This document shows positions 1 to 5,924 of a stretch of 5,924 nucleotides of DNA, piece by piece. The DNA comes from an uncultured Phenylobacterium sp. (lineage in GTDB: Bacteria > Pseudomonadota > Alphaproteobacteria > Caulobacterales > Caulobacteraceae): contig CAMFIW010000208.1 in assembly GCA_945952355.1 (NCBI GenBank), positions 1 through 5,924 on the forward strand. The letters run 5' to 3'. A program made the translations under genes and the position numbers. Below the pieces are notes generated by a model, which worked only from the letters and a program-made list of their open reading frames with translations, was not told the DNA's origin and ran no database searches. How positions within the stretch are numbered: the first letter of the stretch is position 1; every line of letters starts with the position of its first letter.

Positions 1-1
1 G

Positions 2-976
2 AACCTCAGCCCCACCGACGGTGTCGCCCCTGTCGCCGCGGCGATCGCCATGAAGAGCGAGGCCCAGCCGGGTCAGGTGATGCGCGCCATTCGCTTCTCC
101 CTGGACAGCTTCATCAAGGAGGGCATGCCCGGCACGCCTCCCGCCAGCCTGGACGAGGCCGTGGCCCGCTCCGTTCGGCGAACCCTCACCGATGTGGGGC
201 TGCTCGGCGATGCGGTCACCGGCAAGAGCTTCAAGCTGGTCTACCAGCCCGTGGTGAACCTGAAGGACAGGAACAGCCTGCACCACCACGAGGTCCTGGT
301 CCGGTTCGGCGACAACGCCAGCCCATTCCCCATGATCCGCATGGCCGAGGAACTCGATCTGATCGAGCCGCTGGACCTGGCGGTGGTCGAGCAGACCATA
401 GAACGCCTGGCCGCCGACCCGAGCCTGCGCCTGGCGGCCAATATCTCGGGACGCACCATCACCAGCGGCGACTTCGTCTCCGCCGTGAAGGCGATGCTGG
501 CGGCCAAGCCCGCCGCCGTAGGCCGCCTGATGTTCGAACTGACCGAGAGCGCGGCCATTGAGGACATGGCGCTCGCCGATCGCCACCTGCAGGCCCTCCG
601 CGACGAAGGCTGCCTGGTCTGCCTCGATGATTTCGGCGCGGGAGCCGCCTCCCTCGCCTATCTCCAACAGCTCTCGCTCGACATCGTGAAGATCGACGGC
701 CGCTATATCCGCGAGATCCAGCACGGCGGGCGCGAGAGCACTTTCATCCGCCACCTCGTCTATATGTGTGGCGAACTGGGGGTGAAGACCCTGGCCGAAA
801 TGGTCGAGACCCCGCAGGCCGAAGAGGCCGTGCGCAAAGCCGGAGTCGACTACGCCCAGGGCTGGCTGTACGGCGCGCCCACGGACCTTCCCCTCCAGCC
901 CACGACTGCTGGGACCGGAAGCATCAACGCCCGCCCGGCTCTGCGCCGCGTGGGCGAAGTGGAGAGCTGGGGCTAG
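2..976 (+). CDS. EAL-domain c-di-GMP phosphodiesterase, C-terminal part (5' end outside window)
   Basis: The product is the C-terminal part of a cytoplasmic signalling protein whose EAL domain is expected to hydrolyse cyclic di-GMP to pGpG. Numbering from the ATG at 50, the domain runs from about residue 62 to 285. Every hallmark is present: E81 in EVLVRF (the EAL signature), N131 in NISGR, E163 in FELTES, D193/D194 in DDFGAG, K214 in KIDG, E250 and E253 in AEMVET, and Q270 in QGW. Family knowledge therefore predicts an active enzyme; the only visible deviation is DDFGAG for the usual DDFGTG. The frame has no stop back to base 2, and the segment before the domain (about MRAIRFSLDSF) resembles the end of a GGDEF domain in alphaproteobacterial GGDEF-EAL proteins. 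I infer that the gene starts upstream and the ATG at 50 is internal. A 30-residue tail ends in RRVGEVESWG. It converges on the next gene, with a 34-bp gap between the stop codons. Confidence 0.9.
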   Translation, partial: NLSPTDGVAPVAAAIAMKSEAQPGQVMRAIRFSLDSFIKEGMPGTPPASLDEAVARSVRRTLTDVGLLGDAVTGKSFKLVYQPVVNLKDRNSLHHHEVLVRFGDNASPFPMIRMAEELDLIEPLDLAVVEQTIERLAADPSLRLAANISGRTITSGDFVSAVKAMLAAKPAAVGRLMFELTESAAIEDMALADRHLQALRDEGCLVCLDDFGAGAASLAYLQQLSLDIVKIDGRYIREIQHGGRESTFIRHLVYMCGELGVKTLAEMVETPQAEEAVRKAGVDYAQGWLYGAPTDLPLQPTTAGTGSINARPALRRVGEVESWG

Positions 977-1010
977 AGGTTCGCCACGCCCGGGAGGCCC
1001 CGCGCCACCC
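977..1010. other. Convergent intergenic gap, no clear terminator
   Basis: These 34 bp separate the TAG stop of the EAL gene from the stop of the DUF885 gene on the opposite strand. The stretch is GC-rich. GGGGC at 969-973 can pair with GCCCC at 997-1001, but the stem is short, the loop is long and there is no T-tract on either strand, so I do not call an intrinsic terminator. Rho-dependent termination or overlapping 3' ends are possible. Confidence 0.5.
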
Positions 1011-2831
1011 TCAGGCCTGCGCCGCGAGCCATTCGCCCATATGCCGTTCGAGCACGGTCATCGGCAGGGCGCCGGACAGCAGAGCCTGGTCGTGCCAGGC
1101 CTTGAGATCGAACCTGGAACCCAGCTTGGTCTCGGCCTCCTTGCGCAGGCGCGCCCAAACGGTATGGCCGACCTTGTAGCTGGTGGCCTGGCCTGGCGCG
1201 ACGCAGTAGCGCTCGACCTCGCGCTGGGCCCGGGTCTTCGTATAGCCGGTGACGCTGACCATGTAGTCGGTCGCCTTCTCGCGGCTCCAGCGCTTTGAAT
1301 GGATGCCCGTGTCGACCACCAGCCGGCAGGCGCGGAACAGGAAGCTCTGCAGGAAGCCGGCCTGGCCCAGCGGATCGCCATGATAGACGTCGAGGTCCTC
1401 GGCCGCGAGTTGTTCGGCATAGAGCGCCCAGCCCTCGGTGAAGGCCGAGAAGCCGCCGCCGGTGCGCCGGATGATCGGGATGCGGCCGCTTTCCTGCGAA
1501 ATGGCGATCTGCAGGTGGTGGCCCGGCACGGTCTCGTGGAAGGCTAGAGTCGGCAGGTTGTACTTCGGCCAGTCGCGCGTCTCCTTCAGGTTGATGAAGA
1601 AGGCGGCGGGCCGCGAGCCGTCGAGCGCCGCGCCCTGGTAGTAGCCGTTGGACGCCCCGTCCTGGATGAAGACCGGCACCCGCTTCACCTCGACCTTTGC
1701 CTTGGGAAGCGTGGCGAAGACCTTGGGCAGCAGAGCGTAGGTGGCTTTGATCTGGTCGTTGAGGAAGGCCAGCATCTGGGCGCGGGCCTCGTCGGTGTCG
1801 GGATAGACCTGATCGGGGCGGTCGGTCAGCGCCGTCAGCCGCTCGGCCACCGTGCCGGTGGTGAGGCCCTGGCCCTTCAGCAGGGTGTCGAGGCGCGCGG
1901 TGATATCGGCCACCTGGGTTAGGCCGAGTTGGTGGATCTCCTCGGCCGACAGGTCGGTGGTGGTCGAGGCCTTCAGGGCGTCGGCATAGTAGGCTGCGCC
2001 CTCCTTCAGCTTCCAGATGCCGGCGTCGCTGGTCGCCTTGGCGCGGGCGGCGGCGACGACGGCGATCTGACGATCGAGCGCCGGGAACACCTCCTCGGCG
2101 ACGATCTTGGCGGCCGGCGTCGCGTAGTCGGCGGTGAGGCCCGCGGCCTTGGCCTTGCCGGCCAGGGAGGTCACCAGCACCGACTTGTCGGCCGCGACGC
2201 CGCGCAGGGCCTTGAGCTGGCCGAGCGCCAGGTCGCAGACGAAGTCCGGCGGGACGACGCCGTTCGCGACGTCGGCCTTCATCCGCTCCAGGTCCTGGTC
2301 CATGGCCTTCGGATAGGCGTGCAGCCGCGAGAGCCAAGCCTGTGCGTCGGCGTCGCTGGCCACTCGGTGCTGATTGTCCATGAAGTCTGGGATGTCGCGG
2401 TAGGCGCCGCCCTGCTGGCTGATCACGTAGGGGCTGAAGCGGCCGCCGGCCGAACCGAACTTGTAGCGGTCGCCGGCATTGAGCACCGTCTGGTTCTGGT
2501 AGAGCACGACGTCGAGGTCGACCTTGGACGGGCCGGACAGGGCCTCGCGCTTGATCGCCTTCAGCGCCGAGACCCGGGCGCGGACCTTTTCGAGCCGCTT
2601 GGCGCGGCCCGCGGAGGAACGATCGTCGAGCTGGCCCTTGAGGGCGGCGCGCGCGCCCTTGTCCAGGCCGAGGCCAGTGGCGCGCTCGGGGCTGTCGTCG
2701 ACCTGGTCCTCGAAGATGTTGTCGAGCAGGGCCTTCAGCCTCGCGTCTTCGTCGCCCTGCGCGATGGCTGGGGTAGCCGCCAGGGCCGCGAGACTCACCG
2801 AAGACGCGAGAAATGAGCGACGATCAATCAT
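1011..2831 (-). CDS. Tat-exported DUF885 family protein, putative zinc metallopeptidase
   Basis: This 606-residue protein belongs to the DUF885 family, which is generally regarded as a metal-dependent hydrolase or peptidase family; its substrate cannot be read from sequence. The N-terminus MIDRRSFLASS has the twin-arginine motif (R4, R5), a hydrophobic stretch at about residues 9-19, and an AIA site predicting cleavage after A24, so the folded enzyme should reach the periplasm. The family signature HETVPGHH lies at residues 432-439 (bases 1515-1538): H432, E433 and H438/H439 are the likely metal and catalytic residues. EGWALYAE at 466-473 (E466, E473) is a likely source of the remaining ligand. 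Length is normal for the family and no frameshift is visible. I chose the ATG at 2831 because it places the RR motif at the extreme N-terminus and has AGGA 10 bases upstream. An in-frame ATG at 2849 adds six residues and is possible; the ATG at 2954 would bury the signal peptide. The gene is divergent from the desaturase. Confidence 0.9.
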   Translation of the reverse strand: MIDRRSFLASSVSLAALAATPAIAQGDEDARLKALLDNIFEDQVDDSPERATGLGLDKGARAALKGQLDDRSSAGRAKRLEKVRARVSALKAIKREALSGPSKVDLDVVLYQNQTVLNAGDRYKFGSAGGRFSPYVISQQGGAYRDIPDFMDNQHRVASDADAQAWLSRLHAYPKAMDQDLERMKADVANGVVPPDFVCDLALGQLKALRGVAADKSVLVTSLAGKAKAAGLTADYATPAAKIVAEEVFPALDRQIAVVAAARAKATSDAGIWKLKEGAAYYADALKASTTTDLSAEEIHQLGLTQVADITARLDTLLKGQGLTTGTVAERLTALTDRPDQVYPDTDEARAQMLAFLNDQIKATYALLPKVFATLPKAKVEVKRVPVFIQDGASNGYYQGAALDGSRPAAFFINLKETRDWPKYNLPTLAFHETVPGHHLQIAISQESGRIPIIRRTGGGFSAFTEGWALYAEQLAAEDLDVYHGDPLGQAGFLQSFLFRACRLVVDTGIHSKRWSREKATDYMVSVTGYTKTRAQREVERYCVAPGQATSYKVGHTVWARLRKEAETKLGSRFDLKAWHDQALLSGALPMTVLERHMGEWLAAQA

Positions 2832-2841
2832 AGAATCAATG

Positions 2842-2845
2842 TCCT
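2842..2845 (-). promoter_or_regulatory. Possible ribosome binding site for the DUF885 gene
   Basis: Read on the minus strand, AGGA lies 10 bases upstream of the ATG at 2831. The spacing is slightly long but acceptable. The alternative ATG at 2849 has only a weak purine stretch (AAGATCAG) well upstream, so this site favours the shorter start. Confidence 0.4.
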
Positions 2846-2914
2846 GCATCAAATTTCTGATCTTGACTGTGAACTGGAGCTGAGCGCGATTCCGCGGCCG
2901 CACAGCGGCGCTGA

Positions 2915-2943
2915 AGCTAGGTCGGCCATACCGCATGCGGCAA
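2915..2943 (-). promoter_or_regulatory. Possible sigma-70-type promoter for the DUF885 gene
   Basis: On the minus strand, TTGCCG (bases 2938-2943) is followed after exactly 17 bases by CTAGCT (2915-2920). This loosely fits the alphaproteobacterial housekeeping pattern of a TTGAC-type -35 and a CTA-containing -10. It is about 85 bp upstream of the chosen start, giving a leader of roughly 75-80 bases. The -35 overlaps a perfect palindrome at 2931-2940. The match is partial, so this is only a candidate. Confidence 0.25.
2931..2940. repeat. Perfect 10-bp palindrome CCGCATGCGG, candidate operator
   Basis: The sequence CCGCATGCGG equals its own reverse complement. It sits inside the divergent intergenic region and overlaps the candidate -35 of the DUF885 gene by three bases. 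Its half-site ATGCGG is repeated at 2979-2984 and inverted (CCGCAT) at 3026-3031, which makes a protein-binding site more plausible than for an isolated palindrome. No regulator gene is nearby to assign it to. Confidence 0.35.
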
Positions 2944-3091
2944 GGCGGCCCCATTCCCGCGCGGGTTAAATTCCTGTAATGCGGCCTCGCCTTCCCCTGA
3001 CGCTAGGTCCTCGGCATTCATCCTGCCGCATAACCCTTTCGTCGCAATACGACCCTAATCTCGCAACACAGAGGCGGCCGACCGCCCGCCT

Positions 3092-3095
3092 AGGA
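3092..3095 (+). promoter_or_regulatory. Possible ribosome binding site for the desaturase
   Basis: AGGA lies 11 bases before the TTG at 3107. It is the only Shine-Dalgarno-like element near the start of this gene. Together with the lack of any ATG or GTG in frame between the upstream stop (TAA at 3056) and the conserved part of the protein, it supports TTG initiation. Confidence 0.4.
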
Positions 3096-3106
3096 TTCGC
3101 CCCGCC

Positions 3107-4129
3107 TTGACCAAGACCGCCGACTGGAACCAGAAGCTCGCGCAATTCCGCAAGTCCGACCTGCGGCGCAGCGTCTTCGAACTGGCGCTGACGGCCGGGA
3201 CCTTGGCCGCGCTGTGGGGCCTGGGCTGGTTCGCCTGGAGCGCCGGATGGTGGTGGGCGGCCTTGCTGCTGACCGTGCCCGCGGCCTTCTTCCTGGTGCG
3301 GATGTTCATGATCCAGCACGACTGCGGCCACGGTTCCTTCTTCGAGGACAAGGCCGCCAACGAGTGGGTCGGGCGCGCCATCGGCGTCCTTACCCTGACG
3401 CCCTACGACTACTGGCGGCGCACGCACGCCATGCACCACGCCACCTCCGGCAACCTGGATCGGCGCGGCCTCGGCGTGATCGAGATGCTGACCGTGGAGG
3501 AATACCTGGCCCTGCCGCGCATCAAGCGCCTGGGCTACCGGCTCTACCGCAACCCCTTCGTGATGTTCGGCCTGGGCCCGGCCTTCGTGTTCTTCATCCA
3601 GCAGCGGGTTCCGATCGGCCTGATGAAGGATGGCTGGCGTCCCTGGGCCTCGACGCTCGGCAACGGCGCCTTCGCGTTGGCGGGACTGGCCCTGCTCATT
3701 TCCCTCGTCGGCTGGGCGCCGATCCTGGTGGTCAATGCGGTCACCCTGCTGATCGGCGCGACGATCGGCGTGTGGCTGTTCTACGTGCAGCATCAGTTCG
3801 AGGGGGTGAGGTGGTCGCGGAATGGGACCTGGAAGCGCGACGAAGCCGCCCTGCACGGCAGCTCGCACTACGACCTGCCCGGCCCGCTGCCCTGGCTGAC
3901 CGCGCATATCGGCATCCATCATGTCCACCACCTGTCGAGCCGCATCCCCTTCTACCGCCTGCCCGACGTGCTGGCGGCCCATCCGGAGTTGAAGGATGTC
4001 AGCCGCATCGGCCTGATGGAGAGCTTCAAGTCCGTGCGCTTGGCGCTGTGGGACGAGGCCGGCCAGCGGCTGGTTTCCTTCCGCGAGATCCGCGACCGCC
4101 CGCGGGTTCCGGTCGCCGCCGCGGCCTGA
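3107..4129 (+). CDS. Membrane fatty acid desaturase (acyl-lipid, Delta12/omega-6-like)
   Basis: The 340-residue product is an integral membrane di-iron enzyme that should insert double bonds into acyl chains using O2 and an external electron donor; no cytochrome b5 or ferredoxin domain is fused to it. The three family histidine boxes are intact: HDCGH at 71-75, HAMHH at 107-111 and HHVHH at 271-275. Accessory histidines are H229 (VQHQFE), H250, H254 and H267. Hydrophobic segments lie at about 25-45, 47-68, 186-203 and 205-227, with a weaker one at 152-165, the usual arrangement around the boxes. LTLTPYDYWRRTH and TSGNLDRRG are typical of bacterial relatives of cyanobacterial-type acyl-lipid desaturases; the double-bond position cannot be fixed from sequence. 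The start is TTG: in frame, a TAA at 3056 precedes it and no ATG or GTG intervenes. It is divergent from the DUF885 gene and co-directional with the acyl-CoA synthetase 99 bp downstream. Confidence 0.93.
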   Translation: MTKTADWNQKLAQFRKSDLRRSVFELALTAGTLAALWGLGWFAWSAGWWWAALLLTVPAAFFLVRMFMIQHDCGHGSFFEDKAANEWVGRAIGVLTLTPYDYWRRTHAMHHATSGNLDRRGLGVIEMLTVEEYLALPRIKRLGYRLYRNPFVMFGLGPAFVFFIQQRVPIGLMKDGWRPWASTLGNGAFALAGLALLISLVGWAPILVVNAVTLLIGATIGVWLFYVQHQFEGVRWSRNGTWKRDEAALHGSSHYDLPGPLPWLTAHIGIHHVHHLSSRIPFYRLPDVLAAHPELKDVSRIGLMESFKSVRLALWDEAGQRLVSFREIRDRPRVPVAAAA

Positions 4130-4228
4130 CCTTCCCTAACGGGGCCCTCCCGTCGCGTCACCGTTGACACCGCGTCAGCGGGAGACGTGAACTGCCGCCC
4201 AAACCCTCGAGAGGTACGGGAGGCGGAC
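4130..4228 (+). promoter_or_regulatory. Intergenic leader of the synthetase: possible promoter and GTCA/TGAC half-sites
   Basis: A perfect TTGACA lies at 4164-4169. At 17 bases the facing hexamer is GTGAAC (4187-4192), a poor -10, so the promoter call is weak. Alternating half-sites GTCA (4157-4160), TGAC (4165-4168) and GTCA (4174-4177) surround the TTGACA, and CGCGTCA is directly repeated at 4154-4160 and 4171-4177. A 5-bp stem, ACGGG (4139-4143) with CCCGT (4149-4153), follows the desaturase stop but has no T-tract, so it is not a convincing terminator. Read-through from the desaturase remains possible. Confidence 0.3.
4218..4223 (+). promoter_or_regulatory. Strong ribosome binding site deciding the synthetase start
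   Basis: GGGAGG is followed after 5 bases by the ATG at 4229. This is the best Shine-Dalgarno match in the window and favours that ATG over the in-frame GTG at 4187, whose upstream GGGAG is only two bases away. Confidence 0.7.
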
Positions 4229-5863
4229 ATGGGCGCTTGGACATTCGCCGACGTGTGGGAGGCTATCGCGGCAAAGGCGCCCGACCGGCCGGTGGTCGTC
4301 CAGGGCCAGCGCGAGATCACCTGGGGCCAGTTCGACGCTCGCGCCGACGCGCTGGCCGCCCACATGATCGGCAAAGGCGTTGGCCACGAGGCGAAGGTCG
4401 CGGCCTATCTCCACAACTGCGCGGAATACCTCGAGACCTATTTCGCGGCCTTCAAGGCGGGGATCGCCCCGATCAACACCAACTACCGCTATGGCGGCGA
4501 GGAACTGGTCTATCTCTTCGACAACGCCGACGCCGAGGTTGTGGTCTTCCACGCCGGCTTCACGGCGACGATCGAGGCGATCCGCCCTCGCCTGCCGAAG
4601 GTGAAGCTGTGGATCGGCGTCGCTGAACCTGGGCACGTCGTTCCCGCCTGGGCCGACGACTACGACGCCATCGTCGCCAGGCCCGCCAGCCAGCGACCGT
4701 TCCGCGCGCCGTGGGGCCGCTCGGGCGAGGATCTGCTGCTGCTCTATACTGGCGGCACCACCGGCATGCCCAAGGGCGTGATGTGGCGACAGGACGACCT
4801 CTTCAACGTGATCGGCGCCGGCGGCCAGGCCGCTCGCGGCGTCGAGCCGGTGACCAGCATCCAGGAGGCCGGCGACCGGGTGAACCCGGCCGAGCCGGCG
4901 CCGGCGGTGTCGCTGATCTGCTGCCCGCTGATGCACGGCACGGGGCAGTTCTCGGCCTTCATCACCATGAACATGGGCGGCACGGTCGCCCTGCTGCCGT
5001 CACGCGGCTTCTCGGCCATCGAACTCTGGAACGAGGCCGAGCGGCTGAAGGCCGACGGCATCGTCATCGTGGGGCTGGCCTTCTCGACACCCATGCTGGA
5101 GGCGCTGGAGGCCAATCCGGACCGCTGGGACCTCTCCAACGTCAAGATGATGAGCTCGTCCGGCTCGATGTGGAGCCAGGAGAACAAGCGCGGCCTGCTG
5201 AGCTTCTGCGCCAACGCCATGATCTTCGACAGCTTCGGCTCGTCGGAGGCGGTCGGCATGGGCGCGTCGGCCTCGGCGCCGGGGGCGGAGGTCGAGACCG
5301 CCGCCTTCATGCTGGGCCCGAACTGCGCGGTCTTCACTGAGGAGGGCCGTCGGGTCGTCCCCGGCTCCGGCGAGCGCGGCCTGGTGGCCGTGTCCGGCTT
5401 CCTGCCGGCCGGATACTACAAGGACAAGGAGAAGTCGGACCGCACCTTCAAGGTGATCGAGGGCCAGCGCTGGTCGGTTCCGGGCGACTGGGCCGAAGTC
5501 AATACGGACGGCACGCTCAAGCTGCTGGGCCGCGGCTCGCAGTGCATCAACACCGGCGGCGAGAAGGTCTTCCCCGAAGAGGTCGAGGAAGCGCTCAAGA
5601 CCCACCTGCACGTCCGCGACGCGGTGGTGGTGGGCGTGCCGGACGCTCGGTTCGGCGAGCGCATCTGCGCGGTGGTCGAGCCCGACGGCGCCCACGACCT
5701 GACCCTGGCCGACCTTTCCGAACATGTCCGCGCGCAGCTCGCCCCCTACAAGGCGCCGCGCGAGTTGGTGGTGGTGGACAGCATCGGCCGGGCCCCCAAT
5801 GGCAAGGTCGACTACAAGGGCGTCAAGGAACGCGCCCTGAAGGCGCTCGGCGTCGGCGCCTGA
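4229..5863 (+). CDS. AMP-forming acyl-CoA synthetase (ANL superfamily, FadD19-like)
   Basis: This 544-residue cytoplasmic enzyme should activate a fatty or related carboxylic acid with ATP to an acyl-adenylate and then to acyl-CoA. All ANL core motifs are present: the phosphate loop YTGGTTGMPKG at 173-183, FGSSE at 336-340, the ATP-ribose aspartate D420 in VPGDW, R435 in LGRGS, the hinge region with GGEKVFPEEVE from 443, and the C-terminal catalytic lysine K526 in PNGKVDYK. The segment GMPKGVMWRQDDLF is typical of the group containing actinobacterial FadD19/FadD17-type synthetases, which includes enzymes acting on sterol side chains. That resemblance does not prove a steroid substrate, and a medium- or long-chain fatty acid is equally possible. 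The length is normal and no signal peptide is visible. The ATG at 4229 has GGGAGG five bases upstream; the GTG at 4187 would add 14 residues unlike the family N-terminus. It follows the desaturase on the same strand, suggesting a shared lipid role. Confidence 0.93.
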   Translation: MGAWTFADVWEAIAAKAPDRPVVVQGQREITWGQFDARADALAAHMIGKGVGHEAKVAAYLHNCAEYLETYFAAFKAGIAPINTNYRYGGEELVYLFDNADAEVVVFHAGFTATIEAIRPRLPKVKLWIGVAEPGHVVPAWADDYDAIVARPASQRPFRAPWGRSGEDLLLLYTGGTTGMPKGVMWRQDDLFNVIGAGGQAARGVEPVTSIQEAGDRVNPAEPAPAVSLICCPLMHGTGQFSAFITMNMGGTVALLPSRGFSAIELWNEAERLKADGIVIVGLAFSTPMLEALEANPDRWDLSNVKMMSSSGSMWSQENKRGLLSFCANAMIFDSFGSSEAVGMGASASAPGAEVETAAFMLGPNCAVFTEEGRRVVPGSGERGLVAVSGFLPAGYYKDKEKSDRTFKVIEGQRWSVPGDWAEVNTDGTLKLLGRGSQCINTGGEKVFPEEVEEALKTHLHVRDAVVVGVPDARFGERICAVVEPDGAHDLTLADLSEHVRAQLAPYKAPRELVVVDSIGRAPNGKVDYKGVKERALKALGVGA

Positions 5864-5879
5864 AGGTCGCCGAACGCCG
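5848..5879 (+). terminator. GC-rich hairpin at the end of the synthetase gene
   Basis: CGGCGT (5848-5853) pairs with ACGCCG (5874-5879), and CGGCG (5854-5858) pairs with CGCCG (5868-5872), leaving A5873 as a one-base bulge and a loop of about nine bases. The stem spans the TGA stop at 5861-5863. No run of T follows, so it is not a classical intrinsic terminator; it may aid termination or protect the mRNA 3' end. Part of the pairing may simply reflect GC-rich coding sequence. Confidence 0.3.
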
Positions 5880-5924
5880 ATCCATCGAAACGGGTTTGCC
5901 GTCGCACCCCTGACCGCTATCACC

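Larger units (their letters stand above)
2832..3106. other. Divergent intergenic region with several palindromes
   Basis: These 275 bp lie between the outward-facing DUF885 and desaturase genes and should hold both promoters. Perfect or near-perfect dyads are GCGGCCGC at 2894-2901, CAGCG-G-CGCTG at 2903-2913, CCGCATGCGG at 2931-2940 and CCCGCGCGGG at 2956-2965. The half-site ATGCGGC recurs at 2979-2985 and, inverted, at 3025-3031 (GCCGCAT). The 2845-2880 part is noticeably more AT-rich than its surroundings and contains ATCA-N6-TGAT at 2848-2861. I found no convincing promoter hexamer pair for the desaturase and no plausible small gene. Confidence 0.5.

Noticed and set aside
973..2337. 454-codon minus-strand frame overlapping the DUF885 gene in another phase
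   Set aside because: It is extremely R/G/P-rich with no domain, and the HETVPGHH motif is in the competing frame.
1929..2816. Plus-strand reading frame (295 codons) inside the DUF885 gene
   Set aside because: It lies opposite the clearly coding DUF885 frame, and its translation is low-complexity G/V/L/R-rich with no motif.
2832..2954. Longer DUF885 start at 2954 (647 residues)
   Set aside because: It would put 41 arginine-rich residues before a perfect Tat signal peptide and would cover the candidate promoter and palindrome.
2966..3982. Long minus-strand reading frame (338 codons) opposite the desaturase
   Set aside because: It is antisense to a gene with all three histidine boxes. Its translation is rich in G, R, Q, H and P with no recognisable domain, which is typical of shadow frames in GC-rich DNA.
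4139..4153. Hairpin after the desaturase stop as an intrinsic terminator
   Set aside because: The stem has only five base pairs and no T-tract follows.
4187..4228. GTG start for the synthetase at 4187
   Set aside because: Its purine stretch is only two bases away, the added 14 residues do not look like the family N-terminus, and the ATG at 4229 has a near-ideal GGGAGG site.
5000..5923. Minus-strand reading frame (307 codons) opposite the acyl-CoA synthetase, with another at 4175-4936
   Set aside because: Both are antisense to a gene with every ANL motif intact. Their composition is that of reverse-frame shadows and no family is recognisable.
1..5924. Mobile element, CRISPR array, toxin-antitoxin pair, tRNA or riboswitch
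   Set aside because: I read both strands and found no regularly spaced repeats, transposase-like protein, terminal inverted repeats, cloverleaf or known aptamer pattern. Coding density and base composition look uniform.

Overview
The window is high-GC (roughly two thirds G+C by eye), densely coded DNA with the look of an alphaproteobacterial chromosome, most likely Caulobacterales (Caulobacter/Phenylobacterium-like). This assignment is inferred from base composition, protein style and gene types; no marker gene is present. I see no rRNA, tRNA, CRISPR array, insertion sequence, phage gene or other sign of recent transfer.

Layout: (1) from the left edge to 976, plus strand, the C-terminal part of a c-di-GMP signalling protein with a complete EAL phosphodiesterase domain; its reading frame is open to the window edge, so its N-terminus lies outside. 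(2) 1011-2831, minus strand and convergent with the first gene, a Tat-exported DUF885 protein with an HETVPGHH metallopeptidase-like motif. (3) 2832-3106, a 275-bp divergent intergenic region rich in short perfect palindromes. (4) 3107-4129, plus strand, a membrane di-iron fatty acid desaturase of the acyl-lipid type, apparently starting at TTG. (5) 4229-5863, plus strand, an AMP-forming acyl-CoA synthetase close to the FadD19-type group, 99 bp downstream of the desaturase. (6) 5864-5924, non-coding tail with a GC-rich hairpin at the end of the synthetase gene.

The desaturase and acyl-CoA synthetase form a co-directional pair related to lipids: one introduces double bonds into membrane acyl chains, the other activates a carboxylic acid to its CoA thioester. 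Whether they share a transcript is open, because the gap between them holds a TTGACA hexamer and a cluster of GTCA/TGAC half-sites that could drive or control the synthetase separately. The EAL protein and the DUF885 protein have no evident functional link to that pair.

Overall this is an ordinary chromosomal region with four recognisable families. I found no convincing new system. The points most worth a second look are the palindrome cluster between the divergent genes, the start-site choices of three genes, and the unassigned substrate of the DUF885 enzyme.
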